Assembly (NCBI RefSeq): GCF_003261055.1
Contig: NZ_CP030073.1
Coordinates: 2,976,001 to 3,040,000 of the forward strand
DNA from: Streptomyces cadmiisoli
GTDB lineage: Bacteria > Actinomycetota > Actinomycetes > Streptomycetales > Streptomycetaceae
DNA length: 64,000 bases
Reading direction: 5' to 3'
The position numbers and the translations under genes are program-made. A model generated the notes under the pieces. The model saw only the letters and a list, made by a program, of their open reading frames with translations. It did not search any database and had not been told where the DNA came from. Below are positions 9,107 through 16,911 of this stretch, piece by piece. Within the stretch, counting starts at the first letter, position 1; every line of letters starts with the position of its first letter.

Positions 9107-10540
9107 TTATCGGACTCCAGCGGGCGTACGGGCGGGCTCATCGGTCAGGTCGGCCGGGGAGGCCAGGTGTCCCAGGACGGCGGTCGCGGCCGCGACCTGC
9201 GGCGACACCAGATGCGTACGGCCGCCCTTGCCCTGCCTGCCCTCGAAGTTGCGGTTCGAGGTGGACGCGGAGCGCTCACCGGGGGCCAGCTGGTCGGGGT
9301 TCATGCCGAGGCACATCGAACAGCCCGCGTGCCGCCATTCGGCGCCGGCCTCCTTGAAAACGATGTCCAGGCCCTCGGAGACCGCCTGGAGACCGACCCG
9401 CGCGGAGCCCGGGACGACCAGCATCCGCACGCCGTCGGCGACTTTGCGCTCCTTGAGGATCTCCGCCGCGGCGCGCAGGTCCTCGATCCGGCCGTTGGTG
9501 CAGGAACCTACGAAGACGGTGTCCACCTCGATGGAGCGCAGCGCCTGACCGGCCTCCAACCCCATGTACTCCAGGGCCTTTTCGGCGGCCAGCCGCTCCG
9601 ATGCGTCTTCGTACGAAGCGGGGTCGGGGACGGACGCCGAAAGCGGCGCGCCCTGCCCGGGGTTGGTCCCCCAGGTGACGAACGGGGACAGCTCCTCGGC
9701 GTCGATGACGACCTCGGCGTCGAACTCGGCGTCGTCGTCCGTGCGCAGCGTCCGCCAGTACTCGACCGCCGCGTCCCAGTCGGCGCCCTCGGGGGCGTGG
9801 GGGCGGCCCTGGAGGTAGGCGAACGTGGTCTCGTCGGGGGCGATCATGCCCGCGCGGGCGCCGGCCTCGATCGACATGTTGCAGATGGTCATCCGGGCCT
9901 CCATCGAGAGCTTCTCGATGGCCTCGCCGCGGTACTCCAGGATGTAGCCCTGGCCGCCGCCGGTGCCGATCCGGGCGATGATCGCCAGGATCAGGTCCTT
10001 GGCGGTGACACCCTCGGGCAACTCGCCGTTGACGGTGATCGCCATGGTCTTCGGGCGGGCCAGGGGCAGCGTCTGGGTGGCCAGCACGTGCTCGACCTGC
10101 GAGGTGCCGATGCCGAACGCCAGCGCGCCGAAGGCGCCGTGCGTGGAGGTGTGCGAGTCGCCGCAGACCACGGTCGTGCCGGGCTGGGTCAGCCCCAGCT
10201 GCGGGCCGACGACGTGGACGACGCCCTGCTCGACGTCACCGAGCGGGTGCAGGCGCACCCCGAACTCCGCACAGTTCTTGCGCAGTGTCTCCAGCTGGGC
10301 GCGGGAGACGGGGTCCGCGATCGGCTTGTCGATGTCGAGGGTCGGGGTGTTGTGGTCCTCGGTCGCGATGGTGAGGTCGAGCCGGCGCACGGTGCGGCCG
10401 CTCTTGCGGAGGCCGTCGAACGCCTGCGGGCTGGTCACCTCGTGCAGCAGGTGCAGATCGATGTAGAGGAGGTCGGGCTCGCCCTCGGCGCGCCGGACGA
10501 CATGGTCGTCCCAGACCTTCTCCGCGAGTGTCCTACCCAT
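9107..10540 (-). CDS. leuC: 3-isopropylmalate dehydratase large subunit
   Basis: 477 residues. FVGSCTNGR and GCSMCLGMN place the three [4Fe-4S] ligands at C347, C407 and C410. It forms a heterodimer with LeuD and interconverts 2- and 3-isopropylmalate. ATG start at 10540. The gene diverges from the IclR regulator ndgR across 190 bp that contain a long palindrome, so transcription is probably set by that regulator. No T-box or leader peptide is visible. Confidence 0.96.
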   Translation of the reverse strand: MGRTLAEKVWDDHVVRRAEGEPDLLYIDLHLLHEVTSPQAFDGLRKSGRTVRRLDLTIATEDHNTPTLDIDKPIADPVSRAQLETLRKNCAEFGVRLHPLGDVEQGVVHVVGPQLGLTQPGTTVVCGDSHTSTHGAFGALAFGIGTSQVEHVLATQTLPLARPKTMAITVNGELPEGVTAKDLILAIIARIGTGGGQGYILEYRGEAIEKLSMEARMTICNMSIEAGARAGMIAPDETTFAYLQGRPHAPEGADWDAAVEYWRTLRTDDDAEFDAEVVIDAEELSPFVTWGTNPGQGAPLSASVPDPASYEDASERLAAEKALEYMGLEAGQALRSIEVDTVFVGSCTNGRIEDLRAAAEILKERKVADGVRMLVVPGSARVGLQAVSEGLDIVFKEAGAEWRHAGCSMCLGMNPDQLAPGERSASTSNRNFEGRQGKGGRTHLVSPQVAAATAVLGHLASPADLTDEPARTPAGVR

Positions 10541-10694
10541 CGCTTTCCCTTCGGCCGACGAAGCTGCGCCGACCCAACTAGAGATCTTGAGGAGGCGGCG
10601 CCCGCGCCCCTTGTTCTGCGGGTGTCCACCACCAGGCCCTTTGTATCCACGGGCCGCTGTGTATCCAGGGTGGCGTGTTCCACCGAAAATTGAA

Positions 10695-10721
10695 CTTGCG
10701 TTTCACAGAGTGAGACGCAAG
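10695..10721. promoter_or_regulatory. palindrome in the leuC-ndgR divergent promoter, probable NdgR operator
   Basis: A 27-bp near-perfect dyad: CTTGCGTTTCAC on the left mirrors GTGAGACGCAAG on the right about centre 10708. It ends nine bases before the ndgR start codon and lies about 155 bases upstream of leuC. IclR-type regulators bind such sites, and NdgR is known to control leuCD and itself; assigning this exact site is inference. Confidence 0.7.
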
Positions 10722-10730
10722 TATCGTTGC

Positions 10731-11447
10731 ATGGACAACAGTAGCGGCGTCGGCGTTCTGGACAAGGCGGCCCTCGTCCTGAGCGCTCTGGAGTCCGGTC
10801 CGGCCACCCTCGCGGGTCTGGTCGGCGCCACCGGACTGGCACGACCCACGGCTCACCGCCTGGCCGTGGCCCTGGAACACCACCGTATGGTCGCGCGTGA
10901 CATGCAGGGCCGTTTCATCCTCGGCCCGCGACTCTCCGAGCTGGCCGCGGCCGCCGGCGAGGACCGACTGCTGGCCACGGCCGGCCCGGTGCTCACCCAC
11001 CTCCGCGACGTCACGGGCGAGAGCGCCCAGCTCTACCGCCGCCAAGGCGACATGCGCATCTGCGTCGCCGCCGCGGAGCGCCTGTCCGGACTGCGGGACA
11101 CGGTCCCGGTCGGCTCCACCCTCACGATGAAGGCGGGCTCCTCCGCTCAGATCCTGATGGCCTGGGAGGAGCCGGAGCGCCTGCACCGCGGCCTCCAGGG
11201 CGCCCGCTTCACGGCGACGGCGCTCTCGGGCGTACGGCGCCGGGGCTGGGCGCAGTCGATCGGCGAGCGCGAGCCCGGTGTCGCGTCCGTCTCGGCGCCC
11301 GTGCGCGGTCCGTCGAACCGGGTGGTGGCCGCCGTGTCCGTCTCCGGCCCCATCGAGCGTCTGACCCGGCACCCGGGACGCATGCACGCCCAGGCGGTCA
11401 TCGACGCCGCCGCCCGCCTGTCCGAGGCCCTGCGCCGCTCCGGCTGA
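10731..11447 (+). CDS. ndgR: IclR-family regulator of leucine genes and amino-acid metabolism
   Basis: 238 residues. An N-terminal winged helix (VLDKAALVLSALESGPATLAGLVGATG, with LARPTAHRLAVALE as recognition helix) is followed by the IclR effector domain (DTVPVGSTLTMKAGSSAQILMAW). NdgR orthologues respond to leucine availability and control leuCD and antibiotic production. I chose the ATG at 10731 rather than the 48-codon upstream extension, because the extension overlaps the palindrome and promoter region and has arginine/proline-rich nonsense composition. Confidence 0.94.
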   Translation: MDNSSGVGVLDKAALVLSALESGPATLAGLVGATGLARPTAHRLAVALEHHRMVARDMQGRFILGPRLSELAAAAGEDRLLATAGPVLTHLRDVTGESAQLYRRQGDMRICVAAAERLSGLRDTVPVGSTLTMKAGSSAQILMAWEEPERLHRGLQGARFTATALSGVRRRGWAQSIGEREPGVASVSAPVRGPSNRVVAAVSVSGPIERLTRHPGRMHAQAVIDAAARLSEALRRSG

Positions 11448-11460
11448 CATCGGGGACATC

Positions 11461-11508
11461 CCGAGGAGGGCCCGCCTCAACGCCGCGGCGGGCCCTCCTC
11501 GGTTCCTT
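11461..11508 (+). terminator. terminator of ndgR
   Basis: A 16-bp perfect stem (11461-11476 with 11487-11502) is followed by TTCCTT. It starts 14 nt past the ndgR stop. Confidence 0.85.
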
Positions 11509-11548
11509 GGCCCTCCGGATCCCCGCTCGACCGAGCCGAAGCACGACG

Positions 11549-11576
11549 AAGGCCCCCCACCGAAGTGGAGGGCCTT
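11549..11576 (-). terminator. terminator of the tRNA transcript
   Basis: A 12-bp stem with one mismatch and a TTCG tetraloop on the minus strand lies just past the last tRNA-Glu. It faces the ndgR terminator. Confidence 0.8.
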
Positions 11577-11585
11577 GTCCTTGTG

Positions 11586-11658
11586 TACCCCCGACCGGAT
11601 TCGAACCGGCGCTACCGCCTTGAGAGGGCGGCGTGCTAGGCCGCTACACAACGGGGGC
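11586..11658 (-). tRNA. tRNA-Glu (CTC)
   Basis: 73 nt. The acceptor stem is GCCCCCG with CGGGGGT, discriminator A. Anticodon loop CTCTCAA in a CCGCC/GGCGG stem gives anticodon CTC. The T-loop is GTTCGAATC. CCA is not encoded. This is the last gene of the five-tRNA minus-strand cluster, and its body is identical to the copy at 11779-11851. Confidence 0.97.
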
Positions 11659-11686
11659 ATGGACACTGCGTTTCCGCAGGTCCGAG

Positions 11687-11758
11687 CTGGTCTACCTGGA
11701 CTCGAACCAAGACTAACTGAACCAGAATCAGTCGTGCTGCCAATTACACCATAGACCA
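11687..11758 (-). tRNA. tRNA-Gln (CTG)
   Basis: 72 nt. The acceptor stem is TGGTCTA with TAGACCA, discriminator G. Anticodon loop TTCTGGT in an ACTGA/TCAGT stem gives anticodon CTG. The T-loop is GTTCGAGTC. CCA is not encoded. Confidence 0.97.
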
Positions 11759-11778
11759 ATGTGGTTTAGACCAGTCAG

Positions 11779-11851
11779 TACCCCCGACCGGATTCGAACC
11801 GGCGCTACCGCCTTGAGAGGGCGGCGTGCTAGGCCGCTACACAACGGGGGC
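11779..11851 (-). tRNA. tRNA-Glu (CTC), second copy
   Basis: 73 nt, identical across the mature sequence to the copy at 11586-11658, with anticodon CTC. Confidence 0.97.
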
Positions 11852-11913
11852 CCTAGCGATCCTGCGTCGAGACCGGCGGGAGCTACCCTGACCGTCCTCG
11901 CGGGAAGGATCTG

Positions 11914-11986
11914 TACCCCCGACCGGATTCGAACCGGCGCTACTGCCTTGAGAGGGCAGCGTGCTAGGCCGCTACACAACGGGGGC
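11914..11986 (-). tRNA. tRNA-Glu (CTC), third copy with variant anticodon stem
   Basis: 73 nt. It differs from the other two Glu copies by a compensated pair in the anticodon stem (CTGCC/GGCAG instead of CCGCC/GGCGG). Both sides changed, so the gene is under selection and functional. Confidence 0.97.
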
Positions 11987-12007
11987 TTTGCAGATGAGCT
12001 CTGCGAG

Positions 12008-12079
12008 CTGGCCTACCTGGACTCGAACCAAGACTAACTGAACCAGAATCAGTCGTGCTGCCAATTACACCATAGGCCA
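12008..12079 (-). tRNA. tRNA-Gln (CTG), second copy
   Basis: 72 nt, anticodon CTG. The acceptor stem is TGGCCTA/TAGGCCA, a compensated change from the TGGTCTA/TAGACCA of the other copy. It is the first gene of the cluster in the direction of transcription. Confidence 0.97.
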
Positions 12080-12170
12080 CTGGAACGCAAGCCCCGATGG
12101 GGATTTTGTTCTAGTTTGCTCCTCCGGGCACTGGCCTTTCGGCCCGCTCCCCGGCGGCGCAGGAAGAACA

Positions 12171-12902
12171 TTACCTGAAGGAGGACGGGGCTCCAAAACG
12201 GGTATCCGCGCCGAGGATCGCGGGGAGTTCGGCGAGCGAGGAGATCCGCCGCGGTCCGCGGGAGGCGTCGTCGTCGGCCCGGGCGCCGGCACGGTCGATC
12301 CACACGGACAGCAACCCGGCGTCGGCCGCGCCCCGCCCGTCGATCTCCGGGTGATCGCCGACGTACGCCACCTGGTGCGGGGCGAGTTCCAGCGCGTCGC
12401 AGGCCGCGAGGAAGGCGCCGGCCTCGGGCTTGGAGACGCCCAGTTCGGCGGCGCACAGGATCGCCTCGAAGCGGTCGTGCACCCCGAGGACGCGCAGCTT
12501 GCGGTCCTGGACGTGGATGCTGGAGTTGGACAGCACGGCGTGCCGGTGGCTGCCCGCCAGGGCGTCCAGCACGGGCAGCACGTCCGGGAACAGGGCCCAG
12601 GCGGTTTCGTAGTGGGTGATGTACCGCTGGAACCAGGCGTCGGCTTCCTCGTCGGTCAGCTCCCGGTCGAGGAACACCCGGACCCGGTCCCGGCGCTGTC
12701 CCTCGAAGGTCACCTCCCCCGCCGAGAACCGCGCCCACTGGGCGTGGGTGACCTCCCGCCACCGCTCCAGCGCCCGTTCGGCGCTCTCGTACGTGTCCAG
12801 CAGCCCCTCGGCGGTGAGGTGCCCGCGCATTCCGGCGCGGTCCGCACCGGTGTAGTCGAAGAGGGTGTCGTCGACGTCCCAGACCACGGCCCGAATGCTC
12901 AT
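12171..12902 (-). CDS. HAD-superfamily hydrolase
   Basis: 243 residues. Motif I is D9-V-D11-D-T13-L, with D9 the expected nucleophile. Motif II is LSNSS, motif III SKPEAGAF and motif IV YVGDHPEID. A helical cap between motifs I and II places it among subclass I HADs. It probably dephosphorylates a small metabolite; the substrate cannot be told. ATG at 12902 begins immediately before motif I, whereas the open frame upstream runs into the next gene. It follows the DUF4241 gene by 50 nt on the same strand. Confidence 0.88.
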   Translation of the reverse strand: MSIRAVVWDVDDTLFDYTGADRAGMRGHLTAEGLLDTYESAERALERWREVTHAQWARFSAGEVTFEGQRRDRVRVFLDRELTDEEADAWFQRYITHYETAWALFPDVLPVLDALAGSHRHAVLSNSSIHVQDRKLRVLGVHDRFEAILCAAELGVSKPEAGAFLAACDALELAPHQVAYVGDHPEIDGRGAADAGLLSVWIDRAGARADDDASRGPRRISSLAELPAILGADTRFGAPSSFR

Positions 12903-12952
12903 GAGCCGACGGTAGCTCCGCCCCCGGCGGCGCGGGGGCGGATCGGCGATTG

Positions 12953-13627
12953 TCAGGCCGCCGCGTCGCCCGGGTCCGGGGCCACGAAGAAGTCGGTGAG
13001 GAAGCAGGTGATCTCGCCGGACGCGGTGCGGCCGATCCAGGTGGGGTAGGCGCCGTCGCCCCAGCCTGAGGTGAAGGCGGCCACGGTGTTCCCCGTGTCG
13101 GGGGACGTGACCAGGTGGACCACCGCCGACCAGTCGCTGTCCTGGAAGGCGTCCCACAGCGGGCCCTCGTCCCCCTCCGTCTCCGGGAAGCCCTTCTCGG
13201 CCGCGGCGTCGTAGAAGCAGCCGGTGCCGGCGTCGACGCCGTAGCCGAAGAACTCGTCGTCCTCCAGTTCGGCGAGGTCCTGGCCGGGGAGCAGGGCCAA
13301 CTCCCAGGTCGTCGCGGGTTCGTCGCGGATCACCAGCCGGGCCGCCGCCACCCGGCGATGGGGGTCGTCGGACTCGGGCTCGCCGGGCTCGCCGAGGGTC
13401 GCGACGGCGGCCTCCACGCGGTAGCGGCCGGGGGCGACGGTGGCCGTGAAGGGTTCGACGTCGCCGCTGCCGAGGTACACGAACGGGTCGCAGGCGACGA
13501 CCTGGCCGGTCGGCAGGTCCAGTTCCCCGCCGTCGGTCACGTGGATCACGCCGGTCGTCCCGGACTCGTAGGTGAACGTGCTGCCCGGCGTGAACAGCCA
13601 GGTGTAGTCACGGGAGGACATCGGCAT
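12953..13627 (-). CDS. DUF4241 domain protein
   Basis: 224 residues of the DUF4241 family, beginning MPMSSRDYTWLF. It has acidic, beta-rich sequence with GQVVACDPFVYLG, GRYRVEAAVA and the C-terminal ETEGDEGPLWDAFQDSDW, and WGDGAYPTWIGRTASGE near the end. There is no signal peptide or membrane segment. Function is unknown; relatives appear in polymorphic-toxin immunity settings, but no toxin gene is adjacent here. It sits between gltX and a HAD hydrolase on the minus strand. Confidence 0.8.
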   Translation of the reverse strand: MPMSSRDYTWLFTPGSTFTYESGTTGVIHVTDGGELDLPTGQVVACDPFVYLGSGDVEPFTATVAPGRYRVEAAVATLGEPGEPESDDPHRRVAAARLVIRDEPATTWELALLPGQDLAELEDDEFFGYGVDAGTGCFYDAAAEKGFPETEGDEGPLWDAFQDSDWSAVVHLVTSPDTGNTVAAFTSGWGDGAYPTWIGRTASGEITCFLTDFFVAPDPGDAAA

Positions 13628-13697
13628 GACGGCGCCTTTCCGGATCTTGTGAGCGAGTGAGCCGGAACACTAGTACGCACCGCCGACACGCACGCGT

Positions 13698-13730
13698 GAG
13701 GGGCGGCGGCCTTCCCGGCCGCCGCCCCTC
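13698..13730 (-). terminator. terminator of gltX
   Basis: A 14-bp perfect GC-rich stem (13698-13711 with 13717-13730) lies 16 nt past the gltX stop. The minus-strand T-run is poor. Confidence 0.75.
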
Positions 13731-13746
13731 GTCCCGCGGATGTGCC

Positions 13747-15231
13747 CTACGCGGCGAGCTTCGCGAGCGCCGCGTCGATCCGGGCCAGGGTCTTCTCCCT
13801 GCCCAGGATCTCCAGCGACTCGAACAGCGGCAGGCCGACGGTACGGCCGGTCACCGCGACACGGACCGGGGCCTGGGCCTTGCCGAGCTTGAGGCCGTGG
13901 GCCTCGCCGGCCGCCAGGACGGCCTCCTTGAGCGACTCGGCGGAGGCCCAGTCGGCCGCGTCCAGCTTCTCCCGGGCGGTGCGCAGCAGGGCGTCGGAGC
14001 CCTCCTTCATCGCCTTGGTCCAGCTGGCCTCGTCGAAGACCGGCTCGGGCAGGAACAGGAAGTCGACGTTGTCGGTGATCTCCGAGAGGACCCTCAGGCG
14101 GGTCTGCGCGTGCGGCGCGACGGCCTGCCACTTCACCTCGTCGAAGGCCTCCGGGGCCCACGGGGCGAACGGGGCCTGGAGCCACGGCCGGCAGCGCTCC
14201 GTGAACTCCTTCACGTCGAGCAGCCGGATGTGGTCGCCGTTGATCGCCTCGCACTTCTTCAGGTCGAAGCGGGCCGGGTTGGGGTTGACGTCCGCGATGT
14301 CGAAGGCCGCAACCATCTCGTCCGTGGAGAAGATGTCCTGGTCGGCGGAGAGCGACCAGCCGAGGAGGGAGAGGTAGTTGAGCAGGCCCTCGGGCAGGAA
14401 GCCGCGCTCGCGGTAGAGGTTCAGGCTCGACTGCGGGTCACGCTTGGAGAGCTTCTTGTTGCCCTCGCCCATCACGTACGGCAGGTGGCCGAACGCGGGG
14501 ATCGCCTTGGCGACGCCCAGCTCGATCAGCGCCTTGTAGAGGGCGATCTGCCGGGGGGTGGAGGAGAGCAGGTCCTCGCCGCGCAGAACGTGCGTGATCT
14601 CCATCAGGGCGTCGTCGACGGGGTTCACGAGCGTGTAGAGGGGGGCGCCGTTGGCTCGTACGATCCCGTAGTCCGGGACGTTCTCCGGGGTGAAGGTCAG
14701 CTCGCCGCGGACCAGGTCCGTGAAGGTGATCGTCTCGTCCGGCATGCGGAAGCGCACGATCGGCGCGCGGCCCTCGGCCCGGTACGCCTCGACCTGCTCG
14801 TCGCTCAGCGCACGGCAGTGGCCGTCGTAGCCGGAGGGCCGGCCGGCGGCGCGGGCGGCCTCGCGGCGGGAGTCCAGCTCCTCCTGCGAGCAGTAGCAGT
14901 GGTAGGCGTGGCCGGCCTCCAGCAGCTTGTGCGCCACGTCCTTGTAGAGGTCCATGCGCTGCGACTGGCGGTACGGCGCGTGCGGGCCGCCGACCTCGGG
15001 GCCCTCGTCCCAGTCGAAGCCGAGCCAGCGCATCGCGTCGAGCAGCTGCTCGTAGGACTCCTCGGAGTCGCGGGCCGCGTCGGTGTCCTCGATGCGGAAG
15101 ACCAGGGTGCCGCCGTGGTGCCGCGCGAACGCCCAGTTGAACAGGGCGGTGCGGACCAGGCCCACATGGGGGTTACCGGTGGGCGACGGACAGAAACGGA
15201 CGCGTACGGGGGAGCCGGGTGCGCTAGCCAC
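13747..15231 (-). CDS. gltX: Glutamyl-tRNA synthetase
   Basis: 494 residues, class I synthetase that charges tRNA-Glu. [10 protein letters not shown] is the HIGH motif and [10 protein letters not shown] the KMSKS motif. In actinobacteria without GlnRS this enzyme is expected to be non-discriminating and also charge tRNA-Gln for later amidation. I use the GTG at 15231 ([13 protein letters not shown]), which overlaps the stop of the upstream hydrolase by 8 nt; a TTG three codons earlier is possible. It lies about 1.7 kb from the Glu/Gln tRNA cluster. Confidence 0.95.
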   Translation of the reverse strand: MASAPGSPVRVRFCPSPTGNPHVGLVRTALFNWAFARHHGGTLVFRIEDTDAARDSEESYEQLLDAMRWLGFDWDEGPEVGGPHAPYRQSQRMDLYKDVAHKLLEAGHAYHCYCSQEELDSRREAARAAGRPSGYDGHCRALSDEQVEAYRAEGRAPIVRFRMPDETITFTDLVRGELTFTPENVPDYGIVRANGAPLYTLVNPVDDALMEITHVLRGEDLLSSTPRQIALYKALIELGVAKAIPAFGHLPYVMGEGNKKLSKRDPQSSLNLYRERGFLPEGLLNYLSLLGWSLSADQDIFSTDEMVAAFDIADVNPNPARFDLKKCEAINGDHIRLLDVKEFTERCRPWLQAPFAPWAPEAFDEVKWQAVAPHAQTRLRVLSEITDNVDFLFLPEPVFDEASWTKAMKEGSDALLRTAREKLDAADWASAESLKEAVLAAGEAHGLKLGKAQAPVRVAVTGRTVGLPLFESLEILGREKTLARIDAALAKLAA

Positions 15232-16000
15232 GCTTGACAACCTTGTTGGTGAGAGTGCCGATGCCTTCGATGCTGACGGAGACCTCGTCGCCGACAGCGA
15301 GGGGGCCGACCCCCGCGGGGGTGCCCGTGAGGATCACGTCGCCGGGGAGCAGCGTCATGGCCTCGGAGATGTTGACGATCAGGTCCTCGATCGAGTGGAT
15401 CATCTCGCTGGTACGGCCGAGCTGGCGCTGCTGTCCGTTGACGGTGAGCTGGATCGTGAGGTCGGAGGGGTCCAGGTCCGTCTCCACCCAGGGGCCCAGC
15501 GGGCAGGCCGTGTCGAAGCCCTTGGCCCGCGCCCACTGCTTCTCGCGCTTCTGGACGTCACGGGCGGTGATGTCGTTCGCGCAGGTGTAGCCGAGGATCA
15601 CGTCGTGGACGCGTTCGCGCGGGACCTCGCGGCACATGCGTCCGATGACGACGGCCAGCTCCGCCTCGTGGTGGAGGTCCTCGGTGAACGAGGGGTACTG
15701 GATCTCGTCGCCCGGGCCGATCACCGAGGTGGACGGCTTGAAGAAGGCGAACGGGGCGTCGGGCACCTCGTTGCCCAGTTCGCGCGCGTGCTCGGCGTAG
15801 TTGCGGCCGAAGGCCACGACCTTGTTGGGGAGCACCGGCGGCAGCAGCCGCACCTTGTTCAGTGGGACCTTCGTCCCGGAGAGCTCGAATTCCGCGAACG
15901 GGATGCCCTTGATGATGTCGAGGACGAGCTCGTCCGGCTTGTCACCCTCGACCGCGCCGAAGGCGACGTTCCCGTCGATGGAGAACCTGGCGATGCGCAC
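15224..16000 (-). CDS. Fumarylacetoacetate hydrolase (FAH) family protein
   Basis: 258 residues. [11 protein letters not shown] and CANDITARD carry the acidic metal ligands of the FAH fold; [13 protein letters not shown] and [10 protein letters not shown] are further family signatures. Members hydrolyse or decarboxylate beta-dicarbonyl acids, for example 2-hydroxyhepta-dienedioate or acylpyruvate; substrate is unknown here. GTG start at 16000. Its last bases overlap gltX, so the two are translationally coupled, an arrangement I recall as usual in Streptomyces. Confidence 0.9.
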   Translation of the reverse strand: MRIARFSIDGNVAFGAVEGDKPDELVLDIIKGIPFAEFELSGTKVPLNKVRLLPPVLPNKVVAFGRNYAEHARELGNEVPDAPFAFFKPSTSVIGPGDEIQYPSFTEDLHHEAELAVVIGRMCREVPRERVHDVILGYTCANDITARDVQKREKQWARAKGFDTACPLGPWVETDLDPSDLTIQLTVNGQQRQLGRTSEMIHSIEDLIVNISEAMTLLPGDVILTGTPAGVGPLAVGDEVSVSIEGIGTLTNKVVKRG

Positions 16001-16064
16001 GGGTTGCTTGGCCCCTTGACTGAGCTGACTGGAGTCTGACGCTCCAGGCTAACGCGGCAAGGCT

Positions 16065-16099
16065 CGGGCGCCTCGCGCATTCGAGCTGCGAGGCGCCCG
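16065..16099 (-). terminator. stem-loop downstream of the small ANPRRT gene
   Basis: A 12-bp perfect stem (16065-16076 with 16088-16099) lies between the small gene and the FAH gene on the minus strand. There is no clear T-tract. Confidence 0.55.
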
Positions 16100-16132
16100 T
16101 GGGTCCTTCCGGCGCCGGGCGGCGCTGCCGCG

Positions 16133-16321
16133 CTACTCCGCGGCGGCCGCGCCGACCGGAACCTCCATGAGGACGGTGCGCCGCGGGTTGGCGGTCTGGG
16201 CCGGCAGTTCGACGGAGTGTTCCGGCTGCGCGGGGGTCTGCAGTTCCTCGGCGCCTTCGAGGTGCGCCAGAGTCGTACGCCGCGGGTTGGCTATCGTGCG
16301 GAACATCATCGTCGTCTTCAC
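16133..16321 (-). CDS. Small protein with two ANPRRT motifs, unknown function
   Basis: 62 residues from GTG 16321 (MKTTMMFRTIANPRRTTLA); the ATGs at 16309 and 16306 are alternative starts. The motif ANPRRT(T/V)L occurs twice, near residues 11 and 46, separated by an acidic/Gln/Pro linker (HLEGAEELQTPAQPEHSVEL). The repeat is also visible in DNA as CGCCGCGGGTTGGC in both halves. There is no membrane segment or known domain. A repeated short motif in a tiny protein could be a protein-docking or modification site; that is inference. It is divergent from cvnA1 across a 590-bp intergenic region. Confidence 0.65.
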   Translation of the reverse strand: MKTTMMFRTIANPRRTTLAHLEGAEELQTPAQPEHSVELPAQTANPRRTVLMEVPVGAAAAE

Positions 16322-16911
16322 GGTTGTTCTGAACCCTGTCGTGTACGGGCGCCGGGGGCGCCGGTTGGCAGATGCGTGCCTCTTGTAAAGCGTCAGGCTA
16401 AACATCCGATTCCCCGCCGATGACACGAAGCGCCGTGGATGTCTGTGTGAGTTTGCTCACGAAGCCGAGGCCAAATCGGTCAATTCAGGCTGACAACTCA
16501 TGCCAATGAAACGGACATTGCCCGCCTGAACCCAACATTCCGCTCCTGATCATGGCGACTGGGACACCGGGCGGGACTCGGTGACTCGCTCCGGTATGTC
16601 CGCTATAAGTCGGCCGTCGCTCTACGCGTGGTGACCTCGCACTCACGTGGTGTCACGGATGTCACAGGCTGACCAACTGGCCTTGTTGGAGATCCGGCAC
16701 TGTGCTGGAATTCCACGGACCGCCGCAGGGATCGAGCCGGCGCGCAGGGGGCGCGAAACAGCGTCGCTCTGACGGGTGAGCGGCGAGATAGGGGGAACCA
16801 GCGCCGGTCACTCACGACCACCCGGGGACGCATTCAGGGCGCTCCCGAACTACGCCGACACCGTCTTTCCGTTCGCGCGGGGGGACGCCTGGTCCAGAGG
16901 TTGCGACGCTA
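16322..16911. other. 590-bp intergenic region ahead of conservon 1
   Basis: No gene is supported here. It contains a small dyad GTGAG-TTTG-CTCAC (16446-16459) and a candidate promoter for cvnA1 at 16581-16609. The composition is less GC-biased than the neighbours between about 16430 and 16560. Confidence 0.6.
16581..16609 (+). promoter_or_regulatory. candidate promoter of conservon 1
   Basis: GTGACT (-35) and TATAAG (-10) are separated by 17 bp, close to the housekeeping consensus. If it is used, cvnA1 would have a leader of about 295 nt. Confidence 0.5.
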
